From: Corallococcus coralloides DSM 2259
GTDB taxonomy: Bacteria > Myxococcota > Myxococcia > Myxococcales > Myxococcaceae
Length of the DNA: 64,000 bases
Reading direction: 5' to 3'
NCBI RefSeq assembly: GCF_000255295.1
Contig: NC_017030.1
Span: 8,902,328 to 8,966,327 of the forward strand
Part shown: positions 8,482 through 16,181 of the stretch, piece after piece
Numbering within the stretch: the first letter of the stretch is position 1
Layout: each line of letters starts with the position of its first letter
Position numbers and translations under genes: made by a program
The notes under the pieces: model-generated
Told to the model about the DNA's origin: nothing
The model's database searches: none
What the model saw: the letters and a program-made list of their open reading frames with translations, nothing else

Positions 8482-8615
8482 ATTCCGCATATTCCAACAT
8501 CCGACAGTGCGGATTACTTCAACGCCGCGCCAAGGTCGGGTAGAGGACGCAACGCAGTCGTCCATCGGACGGATCCGCCTCGCGCTCCCGCGGGTCGGTG
8601 AGGAGGTCGAGCGGT

Positions 8616-9998
8616 ATGAGTACCCTTCTGGCGCTGTCCCTGTCGGCCACCCTGGCCGCGGCGCCCGTACTGACGCTGGATGAGGCACTGGAGTCCGCCC
8701 GCCAGCAGAACCTCGATTTGAAGGTCGCCCAGGAGCGCTTCGAGCAGGCATCGCTCGCGACGCGCAAGGCCTGGTCGGGATACCTGCCCACCATCACCGC
8801 CGGGGCGTCCATCACGCGCAACAACGTGGCGGCCATCATCCCCGCGGGCCCCATCGCCCCGGTGGACATCACCATCCAGCCGCTCATCCAGCAGGGCGCG
8901 CAGATCGAGGCGCGGCAGGCCATCATCGCGCCGCAGCTGTGGGCGGGCATCGCGGCCTCCTACAAGTCCGTGCAGCTGGCGGAGCTGAACACGCAGACGG
9001 CGCGCCGGCAGGTGCTCTTCGGCGTGGCGCAGGCGTACTACGGCGCCGCGGCGCAGCAGGAAGCCCTGCGCGCCCAGGAGCGGCTGCTGGAGCTGAACCA
9101 GGCGCGTGAGAAGGACACCCAGGCCCGGTTCGACGCGGGCACGGTGACGCGCGTGGCGCTCCTGCGCGCCCAGCTGGACCGCTCTCGCGCGGAGCAGGAC
9201 CTGGTGCGCGCGAAGAACGCGCTCGCGGGCCTGAAGCTGGCGCTGGGCACGCTCATCCAGCGCGAGCCGGACTTCGACCTGGCCCCGCCGCCGGAGCCGA
9301 CGGTGCCCGCGCAGGCGTCGCCGGACGACCTGGTCAACCAGGCCATCCAGGAGCGCTCGGACGTGCAGGCCGCGGAAGTGGGCCTGAAGCTCAGCCGCAT
9401 CAACAAGACGGGCGTCATCCTCAGCTACCTGCCCACGCTGGGCGTGACGGGCGCCTACCGCATCGCGAACGCGGCGGGCTTCACCGGCCAGAACGAGACC
9501 TGGGCCATCACCTTCGGCGCCAGCTGGACGCTGTTCGACGGCGGCCTGCGTGAGGCGAACCTCTCCGAGGCGTCGTCGCGCGTGCGCGAGGCCACCGTCA
9601 CCCAGGCGCTCGCCCAGGCCCGCGTGAAGGAAGAGGTGCGCCGCTCCAAGCTGGACCTGGAGAACGCGCTGGCCAACCGCTCCAAGGCCGAGGAGGCGCT
9701 GGAGCTGGCGCGCGAGTCCAACCGCCTGACGGACGTGAGCTTCAAGGCGGGCGTCGCCACCTACCTGGAGGTCGCGGACGCCAACACCGCGCTCACCAAC
9801 GCGGAAGTGGGCTTCGTGTCCGAGCGTCTCCAGGCGTCGCTCGCCGCGCTGCGCCTGCTCAACTCGCTGGGCTCCTTCGAGTCCGGTTCGGTGAAGAAGG
9901 ACGCGGCCGCCCTGGGTGCGCAGCCCGGCGGAGGAGCGCCGCAGTCGCAGCCGGCCCAGGAGCAGCCGGCGCCGCAGCAGCCCGCGCCCCAGCAGTAG
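8616..9998 (+). CDS. TolC family outer-membrane efflux protein
   Basis: 460 residues with a signal peptide (about 1-20), then two repeated coiled-coil/beta halves typical of TolC-type channel proteins. The block LTLDEALESARQQNLDLKVA is the usual start of the first OEP domain, and a second begins near the middle. The tail is Gln/Pro/Ala-rich. Start: AGGAGG at 8601-8606 lies nine bases before the ATG at 8616, so the GTG at 8598 that contains it is rejected. No inner-membrane or periplasmic pump subunits follow. It may serve pumps encoded elsewhere, under control of the divergent MarR protein. Confidence 0.92.
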   Translation: MSTLLALSLSATLAAAPVLTLDEALESARQQNLDLKVAQERFEQASLATRKAWSGYLPTITAGASITRNNVAAIIPAGPIAPVDITIQPLIQQGAQIEARQAIIAPQLWAGIAASYKSVQLAELNTQTARRQVLFGVAQAYYGAAAQQEALRAQERLLELNQAREKDTQARFDAGTVTRVALLRAQLDRSRAEQDLVRAKNALAGLKLALGTLIQREPDFDLAPPPEPTVPAQASPDDLVNQAIQERSDVQAAEVGLKLSRINKTGVILSYLPTLGVTGAYRIANAAGFTGQNETWAITFGASWTLFDGGLREANLSEASSRVREATVTQALAQARVKEEVRRSKLDLENALANRSKAEEALELARESNRLTDVSFKAGVATYLEVADANTALTNAEVGFVSERLQASLAALRLLNSLGSFESGSVKKDAAALGAQPGGGAPQSQPAQEQPAPQQPAPQQ

Positions 9999-10018
9999 GC
10001 GCGGTGTGACGTGGAATT

Positions 10019-10044
10019 CCCGGCGCCCGTCTCAGGGCGCCGGG
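10019..10044 (+). terminator. strong hairpin after the tolC-like gene
   Basis: A perfect 10-bp stem, CCCGGCGCCC (10019-10028) with GGGCGCCGGG (10035-10044), and a six-base loop 21 bases past the stop. The downstream tract is TCCCCT, so termination would rely on the very stable stem. Confidence 0.55.
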
Positions 10045-10142
10045 TCCCCTGCCCTCCCGGGCGGGAAGCAGGTGCTTCGTTGTGGGGGTTCGTCACCGGC
10101 CCCACCCTCCTCTTTAGGACCCGTTTCCACGAGGAGGGAACC

Positions 10143-10352
10143 ATGGCGGATGCATCCTGGGGCAACTGCAAGAACTGTCGGTTCTTCGCGGGCAACAGCG
10201 ACGAGCCGAGCGACGACGCGACGCAGAGCTGCAACCAGCCAGAGCTCAAGCAGTTCGCGCTCGTGGTCTCCGGCAACAGCGGCTGCAACGCCTACGAGGC
10301 GCGCACCGGCGAGATGATGCCTGGCTACGAAGAGCCCGCGCCCATGCACTGA
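10143..10352 (+). CDS. small four-cysteine protein (HiPIP-like cysteine pattern)
   Basis: 69 residues, with a clear ribosome site (GAGGAGGGAACC) before ATG 10143. Cysteines fall at 9, 12, 30 and 48, giving CKNCRFF...C...C near a GCNAYEAR motif. The order CxxC, aromatic residues, C, then GxC-x-A-Y recalls high-potential iron-sulfur proteins, although the spacings are longer. No signal peptide is seen. It may bind an Fe-S cluster or zinc; function unknown. It is convergent with the Rieske oxygenase gene and separated from tolC by a strong hairpin, so it is probably transcribed alone. Confidence 0.75.
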   Translation: MADASWGNCKNCRFFAGNSDEPSDDATQSCNQPELKQFALVVSGNSGCNAYEARTGEMMPGYEEPAPMH

Positions 10353-10405
10353 GGCCCGGCTCACGTGCCCCACCGGTCCTCGTGATGCGACGGAGCGCCT
10401 GCCGC

Positions 10406-11455
10406 TCAGGTGCCCGTGGCGTCGCGGACCTGGGGCAGCGCCGGCCCAGGCTCGTGCGCCTCGTGCGCGTAGTAGATGCGCTCCATGAGCTTGCGCTGGT
10501 GCACGAGCGGCTTGTCGTACTTGTCCAGCCGCATGCCCTTGTGGCTGTAGGGCGTGTCCGCCACGGTGGGGATGAAGCGCGCGTCGTCGCGCACCTCCCA
10601 CCAGGTGAGGCCCAGCGCGGCCTTCGCCGCCGCCGGTAGCAGGGGCCTCAGCGCGGGCACCGTCGTGCGCAGGAAGGAGAACACATGCAGGCGCGTGGTG
10701 CGCGCCGTCTCCGGCACGAAGAAGATGTGCGCCTGCGTGATGAAGGGACGCGGCGCTCCCGAGGGCTGGATCCAGCTGACGGTGTAGACGCTGCGCACCG
10801 GGTCGAAGCGCGTCACCCAGTCATTGCGGAAGAGGTCCCCCTTGCCCACCGCGAGCAGGCGCATGATGGGCGCGGGCCGCTGCGGGGCGCGGTAGTGCAC
10901 CTCCGTGTGGTCCTCGTGGTTGTGCGCCTCGAACTGCACCTCGCCCGCCTGCGCGCCGCTCCACCCCAGCCGGGTGTGGACGAAGGGCGTGTGCTCGTCC
11001 TCGCTGAAGTTGTCGAGCGCCACGTGCAGCGGCGCCTGGAACAGCGTGGAGAACGTCCCGCCGAAGACGTAGTCCCCGCCGGAGAGCTCCGGCATCGCGG
11101 ACTCGGGCGTGTCCGCGTGCGCGAGCCAGAGGTAGCCGTGGCGCTCCACCACCTGGAAGCTCTTCGCCTCGCAGTGGCGCAGCTCCGGCTGGCTGGGGTT
11201 GGTGCCGTGGCCTCGCGCGTCGAAGCGCCAGCCATGGTACGGGCACTGGAGCTGCCCCTCCTTCGTCACGATGCCCTTCGACAGCGGCGCGAAGCGGTGC
11301 GGACATGCGTCCGACAGCGCCGCGGCCTTCCCGGCGGCATCCCGGAAGAGCGCGTAGGCGTGGCCCGCCAGCTCCACGCGGACGGGCTGGCGGCGGAGCT
11401 GGCGGGAGGGGAGCACCGGATGGAAATGCCTGACGACGTCGGGGGTAGGCTCCAT
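10406..11455 (-). CDS. Rieske (2Fe-2S) aromatic-ring-type oxygenase
   Basis: 349 residues. The Rieske cluster ligands are C51 and H53 (CPHRF) and C71 and H74 (CPYHGW). The mononuclear iron site is in DNFSEDEHTPFVH (H155 and H160, with a downstream acid as third ligand). This is the oxygenase component of a ring-hydroxylating or O-demethylating monooxygenase, of the vanillate demethylase/PaO type. No reductase gene is adjacent. The ATG at 11455 is chosen because the Rieske domain starts right after it; the frame upstream reads through the divergent gene. Substrate unknown. Confidence 0.88.
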   Translation of the reverse strand: MEPTPDVVRHFHPVLPSRQLRRQPVRVELAGHAYALFRDAAGKAAALSDACPHRFAPLSKGIVTKEGQLQCPYHGWRFDARGHGTNPSQPELRHCEAKSFQVVERHGYLWLAHADTPESAMPELSGGDYVFGGTFSTLFQAPLHVALDNFSEDEHTPFVHTRLGWSGAQAGEVQFEAHNHEDHTEVHYRAPQRPAPIMRLLAVGKGDLFRNDWVTRFDPVRSVYTVSWIQPSGAPRPFITQAHIFFVPETARTTRLHVFSFLRTTVPALRPLLPAAAKAALGLTWWEVRDDARFIPTVADTPYSHKGMRLDKYDKPLVHQRKLMERIYYAHEAHEPGPALPQVRDATGT

Positions 11456-11517
11456 GGCACGCGCAGTATAGCGGTCTGTCGCTGCGGCCCCAGGTGGGTG
11501 GCATAGACTGCCCGGCC

Positions 11518-12414
11518 GTGAATGCTCCCGCCCCTCCCCGCCGCCGCATGCATTGGTTCGCTGTGGGAACCATGGCCGTGCTGGTGGCGCTCGCCGCGGG
11601 AGCGTGGCTGTATGTGCGCGGCGCACTGCCGGCGCCGGTGCCCCCGGCGGCCGGGCCCTTCGGCTACACGGACTACGCGCAGGCGCTGAACCATGTGCGC
11701 CCCAGCGGGGACCTGGACTTCAAGGGCCTTCAGCGCGACCGCGCGGCGCTGGAGCGCTTCGTCGCGTCGCTCGCGGCGGTGTCGCCACACCGGACGCCGG
11801 AGCTCTTCCCGTCGCCCGAGGACGGGCTGGCGTACTGGATCAACGCGTACAACGCGCTGGTGCTCCTGCAGCTCGTGGAGCGCTACCCGGAGGGCGTGGC
11901 GTCAGACTGGTTCGGCCGCTTCTACTGGGGCCGCACGTGGCCCGTGGGCGGCGAGCGGCTGACGCTGTATGCCCTGGAGCAGCGCATCCTCCTGGGCGAG
12001 TACGCCGACCCGCGCGTGCACTTCGCCCTCTTCCGGGGGACGCGCGGCGGGCCCCGGCTGGACGGCGCGCCCTATCAGCCGGAGTTCCTGGACGCCCAGC
12101 TCAACGACGCCAGCCGCCGGTATGTCGGGGACGCGCGCAACGTGAAGCTGGAGGACAAGACCGTGCGCCTGGCGCACCTGTTCGAGGAGCGGAAGCAGGA
12201 CTTCCTCGCCGCGCTGCCGGAGGGCCGGGGCGGCAACGTGCTCCAGTTCGTCTGGGCCTTCCTGCCGGACACCTGCGAGGAGCGCCCGGGTTGCGACACG
12301 CGCGGCGACCTGGACCGCGCCTGCGGTCCCGACCTGGACAGGTGCCGCATCGCCTTCGTCCCCGAGGACACTTCGCTGCCCGACGCCGCGAGCACCGCCG
12401 AGCAGCGGCGCTGA
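11518..12414 (+). CDS. DUF547 domain protein, membrane-anchored
   Basis: 298 residues if started at GTG 11518; GTG 11494 and ATG 11566 are alternatives and none has a good ribosome site. One N-terminal membrane helix (about residues 12-32) precedes the DUF547 domain. Its core blocks are AYWINAYNALVLLQLVERYP and HFALFRGTRGGPRL. The domain is structurally related to papain/transglutaminase-like folds, but its biochemical role is not established. The C-terminal part has several cysteines (CEERPGC, C, C), which would suit an exported location. Divergent from the Rieske oxygenase gene. Confidence 0.82.
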   Translation: MNAPAPPRRRMHWFAVGTMAVLVALAAGAWLYVRGALPAPVPPAAGPFGYTDYAQALNHVRPSGDLDFKGLQRDRAALERFVASLAAVSPHRTPELFPSPEDGLAYWINAYNALVLLQLVERYPEGVASDWFGRFYWGRTWPVGGERLTLYALEQRILLGEYADPRVHFALFRGTRGGPRLDGAPYQPEFLDAQLNDASRRYVGDARNVKLEDKTVRLAHLFEERKQDFLAALPEGRGGNVLQFVWAFLPDTCEERPGCDTRGDLDRACGPDLDRCRIAFVPEDTSLPDAASTAEQRR

Positions 12415-12475
12415 CAGGGCCCCTTCTCGGCTAGCGTTCCTCCGTCGCGGACGAACACGCGGGAGGCACCGGAAC

Positions 12476-13534
12476 ATGACGATGGGAGCGGTGTGGCTGG
12501 CGACGTGGCTGGCCCTGGGGAGCGCGGACATGAAGTGGGAGCCGCAGGCGAGCGGCACGACGGTGCGGCTGCGCGGCGTGAGCGCGGTGGACGGCCGCGT
12601 CGCGTGGGCCAGCGGCGACAAGGGCACCGTCGTGCGCACCACGGATGGCGGCAAGACGTGGACGCGGGCTCCCGTGCCTGACGCGGAGGGCTTGGACTTC
12701 CGCGACGTGGATGCCTTCAGCGACCGCACCGCCTACGTGCTGTCCATTGGCGCGGGTGACAAGTCGCGCATCTACAAGACGACGGACGGCGGTGCGCACT
12801 GGACGCTCCAGTTCACCAACACCATGCCCGGGGCCTTCTTCAACGGCATGGCCTTCTGGGACGAACAGCACGGCATCGCGTTCAGCGACCCGGTGGACCG
12901 GCACTTCGTCGTCATCACCACGGAGGACGGCGGCGCGACGTGGAAGCCCGTGCCGCAAGGGGCACTGCCGGCCGCGCTCGAGGGTGAAGCGGGCTTCGCG
13001 GCCAGCGGCACGAGCATCGCGGTGTACGGCAAGTCCCATGTCTGGTTCGGACTGGGGGGCTCCATCGCGCGCGTGCTGCACTCGGCGGACGGGGGCAAGA
13101 CCTGGGGCATCGCGCCCACGCCGCTGGCCACGGGGGAAGGCGCGGGCGTGTTCTCGCTCTACTTCTGGAGCCCCATGGCGGGCGTTGCCGTAGGCGGCAA
13201 CTACAAGCAGCCGGAGGTGGCCACCGGCAACGCGGCGCTCACGCTGGACGCGGGCAAGCGCAAGTGGACCGTGCCGGAGAAGGCGCCTGGGGGTTACCGC
13301 TCCTGCGTGGCCCCGCTCACGCGCGAGCGCAAGATGTGGCTCGTCGCGGTGGGGCCCACGGGTTCGGACGTGTCGAAGGACGCGGGCAGGACGTGGGAGC
13401 CGCTGGACCCCACCGGCTTCCACGCCGTGTCCACGCCGCCTCGCGCGCGGGACACGGCCTGGGCCGTGGGTGAAGAGGGGCGCATCGCGAAGCTCGTCTT
13501 CGCGAGCGCGGCGCCAGCGCCGAAGCAGCCGTAG
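12476..13534 (+). CDS. secreted BNR/Ycf48-like beta-propeller protein
   Basis: 352 residues with a short signal peptide (about 1-17). Repeated Asp-box/BNR motifs appear as TTDGGKTW, TTDGGAHW, TEDGGATW and SADGGKTW, with a final degenerate one (SKDAGRTW). This gives a sialidase-like or photosystem assembly factor Ycf48-like propeller. In non-photosynthetic bacteria such proteins are exported and usually lack sialidase residues; I see no catalytic set. It is 61 bases downstream of the DUF547 gene on the same strand, so co-transcription is possible. Confidence 0.85.
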   Translation: MTMGAVWLATWLALGSADMKWEPQASGTTVRLRGVSAVDGRVAWASGDKGTVVRTTDGGKTWTRAPVPDAEGLDFRDVDAFSDRTAYVLSIGAGDKSRIYKTTDGGAHWTLQFTNTMPGAFFNGMAFWDEQHGIAFSDPVDRHFVVITTEDGGATWKPVPQGALPAALEGEAGFAASGTSIAVYGKSHVWFGLGGSIARVLHSADGGKTWGIAPTPLATGEGAGVFSLYFWSPMAGVAVGGNYKQPEVATGNAALTLDAGKRKWTVPEKAPGGYRSCVAPLTRERKMWLVAVGPTGSDVSKDAGRTWEPLDPTGFHAVSTPPRARDTAWAVGEEGRIAKLVFASAAPAPKQP

Positions 13535-13621
13535 CGCTCCGGCGTCCTTCCCACCGCGGAACAGCCATGCGTGGCGCGAGCCGCATCGCATGGCAGCGGC
13601 CTTCGCGCCGCGAGCACTGCA

Positions 13622-13648
13622 TGGCGCGGGGGAGCATGCCCCGCGCCA
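13622..13648 (-). terminator. hairpin after the ROK kinase gene
   Basis: A perfect 10-bp stem, TGGCGCGGGG (13622-13631) with CCCCGCGCCA (13639-13648), and a seven-base loop, just past the ROK stop on the minus strand. It also lies between two convergent genes. No T-tract. Confidence 0.55.
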
Positions 13649-13654
13649 GGACCC

Positions 13655-14587
13655 TCACTTCACCAGCAGCGCCGCGCCGATGATGCCGCTGTCATCGCCC
13701 AGCTCCGCGTCGGCGATGAGCAGGCCCTCGCGCGACACGCGGGACGCCCACTGCTGCACGCCGTCCAGCACCAGCCGCTTGATGCCCGGGCAGTGCGTCA
13801 GCACGCCGCCGCCCAGCACCAGGCGCGACGGGTTGAGCACCGTCACGTAGTTGGCCACCGCGACCGCCAGGAAGTGCGCCGCGCGAGCGTGGATCTCCTT
13901 GGCCTTCGCGTCACCCGCCTCCGCCGCCGTCTCCAGCGTCACCGGGGTGATGGTGTACGGGTCATCTTGGGTCAGCTGCTCCAGCACGCGCGAGCCGCCG
14001 GACGCCAGCAGCTCCTTCGTCTGCGCGATGAGGTTGTGGCCGCCCGCGTACGCCTCCAGGCAGCCGTGCTCACCGCAGCCGCACAGCCGGCCGCCGGGCA
14101 CCACCTTGATGTGGCCCAGCTCGCCCGCCACGCCGCCGCCGCCCTGCACCAGCCGCCCGTCCGCGATGATGGCGCTGCCCACGCCGGAGCCCACGAACAC
14201 CACCAGGATGTCATGGGCCCCGCGACCCGCGCCCGCGTGCAGCTCGCCCCACGCCGCCGCGGACAGGTCGTTCACCACCTTCACGTCGAAGCCCAGCCGC
14301 TTCGTCAACATCGCGGCCAGGGGCACGTCACGCCAGCCCAGGTTGGGCGCCACGGAGATGACGCCCGTGTCCTTGTGGATCTGCCCCGCCGCGCCCACGC
14401 CGCAGCCGTCCACCTTCACGCCGGACGACTTCACCGCCTCTTCCGCCGCCTGGGCGATGGTCTCCACCACGCCCTGCGGCTTGCGGTCCTGCACCGCGAC
14501 CTTGGCGCTCGCGAGGATTTCACCCTTCCCATCCACCACCGCGGCCCGGGCGAACGTCCCGCCCAGGTCGATTCCCAGCGTCGGCAT
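13655..14587 (-). CDS. ROK family sugar kinase (glucokinase-like)
   Basis: 310 residues. An ATP-binding DLGGTFAR motif lies at about residues 7-14. The catalytic aspartate is D107 (VVNDLSAAAWGE), with a glycine-rich VGSGVGSAII block. The ROK zinc site is present: H159 (GELGHI) plus C169, C171 and C176 in CGCGEHGC. The glucose-binding ELGH and EAYAGG motifs suggest glucokinase or another hexokinase. It is 54 bases downstream of the phosphomannomutase/phosphoglucomutase gene, so both probably feed hexose-phosphate pools for polysaccharide synthesis. Confidence 0.92.
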   Translation of the reverse strand: MPTLGIDLGGTFARAAVVDGKGEILASAKVAVQDRKPQGVVETIAQAAEEAVKSSGVKVDGCGVGAAGQIHKDTGVISVAPNLGWRDVPLAAMLTKRLGFDVKVVNDLSAAAWGELHAGAGRGAHDILVVFVGSGVGSAIIADGRLVQGGGGVAGELGHIKVVPGGRLCGCGEHGCLEAYAGGHNLIAQTKELLASGGSRVLEQLTQDDPYTITPVTLETAAEAGDAKAKEIHARAAHFLAVAVANYVTVLNPSRLVLGGGVLTHCPGIKRLVLDGVQQWASRVSREGLLIADAELGDDSGIIGAALLVK

Positions 14588-14641
14588 GTCCAGCTCCCTC
14601 CCTTACGTGCGTGCGTGTGCTTCGCGTGGAGCGTCAGCGGC

Positions 14642-16012
14642 TCAGGCGCCGACTTCCTTCTGCGCCTGGGCGACCGTCTTCTCGATGAGCGCCTGGATCT
14701 CCTTCACGCGGGCCTCCGTGCTGGCCTCGTAGCGCAGCACCAGGATGGGCTGCGTGTTCGACGCGCGGATGAGCCCCCAGCCGTCCGGGAACGTCACGCG
14801 CACGCCGTCCACGTCCACCACCTTGTGGCCCGCGTCGCGCAGGATTTCCGTGGCGCGCTTCACCATGGCGAACTTCTTCTCCTCCGTCGTGTCGAAGCGC
14901 AGCTCGGGGCTGGCGAAGGTCTTCGGCACGTCGGAGAGCAGCTGCGACATGGACTGCTTCTCCTGCGTCAGAATCTCCAGCAGGCGCGCGGACGCGTACA
15001 CCGCGTCGTCGAAGCCGAAGTAGCGGTGCTTGAAGAAGATGTGGCCGCTCATCTCTCCGGCCAGCTCCGCGTGCTCCTCCTTCATCTTCGACTTGATGAG
15101 GGAGTGGCCCGCCTTCCACATGATGGGCCTGCCGCCGTGCTTCGCGATGTCGTCGTACATCGTGTAGCTGCACTTCACCTCGCCGATGATGGCCGCGCCC
15201 GGGGCCTCCTTCAGCACGTAGCGGCTGAAGAGCACCATCAGCTGATCCCCCCAGAGCACGTTGCCCTGGTCGTCGATGACGCCGATGCGGTCGCTGTCGC
15301 CGTCGTACGCGATGCCCACCTCCGCCTTGACCTCCTTCACCTTCTTGATGAGGTCCTGGAGGTTCTCCACCACCGTGGGGTCCGGGTGGTGGTTGGGGAA
15401 GTCCGCGTCCATCTCGCAGAACAGGGGCACCACGTCGAAGCCCATGCTCTCGAACAGGGGCACCGCGATGGCGCCGCCCGTGCCGTTGCCCGCGTCGATG
15501 ACGATCTTCATCCCCTTGCGGCCCACCTTCACCGTCTGGCGGATGAAGTGGTTGTAGGGCGTGATGATGTCGTAGGGCGTGACCTTGCCGGGCTTGTCGG
15601 AGGTCGCGAAGTCCTTCGCCTCGATGAGGCGGCGCAGCTCCTTGATTTCGGGGCCGTGGAAGGTCGTCTTGCCGGCGCCAATCTTGAAGCCGTTGAACTC
15701 CTTCGGGTTGTGGCTGCCGGTGATCATCGCCAGGCCGTCCACGGGCAGCGTGTTCGCCGCGAAGTAGGTCAGCGGCGTCGGCACCACGCCCACGTCGTAG
15801 ACGTCCAGGCCGGTGGCGGTGAGGCCCTTCGCGAGCGCGTCGCGGAAGCGCGTGGAGGACTCGCGGCAGTCGCGGCCCACCACGATGGAGGTGCCGCCCT
15901 TGCGGCGGATCATGGTGCCCAGGCCCAGGCCCAGGAGCTCCACCACCTCGATGGTGAGGTCCTTGTCCACCAGACCTCGGATGTCGTACTCGCGGAAGAT
16001 GTGCGCGTTCAT
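14642..16012 (-). CDS. phosphomannomutase/phosphoglucomutase
   Basis: 456 residues of the alpha-D-phosphohexomutase family, which interconverts hexose 1- and 6-phosphates. The phosphoserine is S100 in MITGSHNPKEFNG. The metal loop is D237-G-D239-S-D241-R. A sugar-binding GEMSGH and the C-terminal phosphate loop RASNTQPILVLRYE are present. The ATG at 16012 begins the conserved HIFREYDIRG; an open frame back to 16069 adds nothing conserved. Together with the ManC gene at 18784 and the ROK kinase at 13655 it covers steps from hexose to GDP-mannose. Confidence 0.94.
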   Translation of the reverse strand: MNAHIFREYDIRGLVDKDLTIEVVELLGLGLGTMIRRKGGTSIVVGRDCRESSTRFRDALAKGLTATGLDVYDVGVVPTPLTYFAANTLPVDGLAMITGSHNPKEFNGFKIGAGKTTFHGPEIKELRRLIEAKDFATSDKPGKVTPYDIITPYNHFIRQTVKVGRKGMKIVIDAGNGTGGAIAVPLFESMGFDVVPLFCEMDADFPNHHPDPTVVENLQDLIKKVKEVKAEVGIAYDGDSDRIGVIDDQGNVLWGDQLMVLFSRYVLKEAPGAAIIGEVKCSYTMYDDIAKHGGRPIMWKAGHSLIKSKMKEEHAELAGEMSGHIFFKHRYFGFDDAVYASARLLEILTQEKQSMSQLLSDVPKTFASPELRFDTTEEKKFAMVKRATEILRDAGHKVVDVDGVRVTFPDGWGLIRASNTQPILVLRYEASTEARVKEIQALIEKTVAQAQKEVGA

Positions 16013-16181
16013 GGCAGTGTCCCCACCCTCGACAGGAACCGGGAGGGCGTAACGGAAGGCGTCGGACACTACACGAGCGGGCCCGGGGGCTGCACACGCC
16101 CGAACGAGCCCGGCTGACTGTTGAACGCCCGCCCCTCCAGGGAGGGCGGAACCTACCCCTGGCAGGGGCTGATGGCCCCCA

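Noticed and set aside
16100-16181. GC-rich imperfect hairpin between the phosphohexomutase and kinase-like genes
   Set aside because: Stem is interrupted and no T-tract follows; similar matches are frequent at this GC content.
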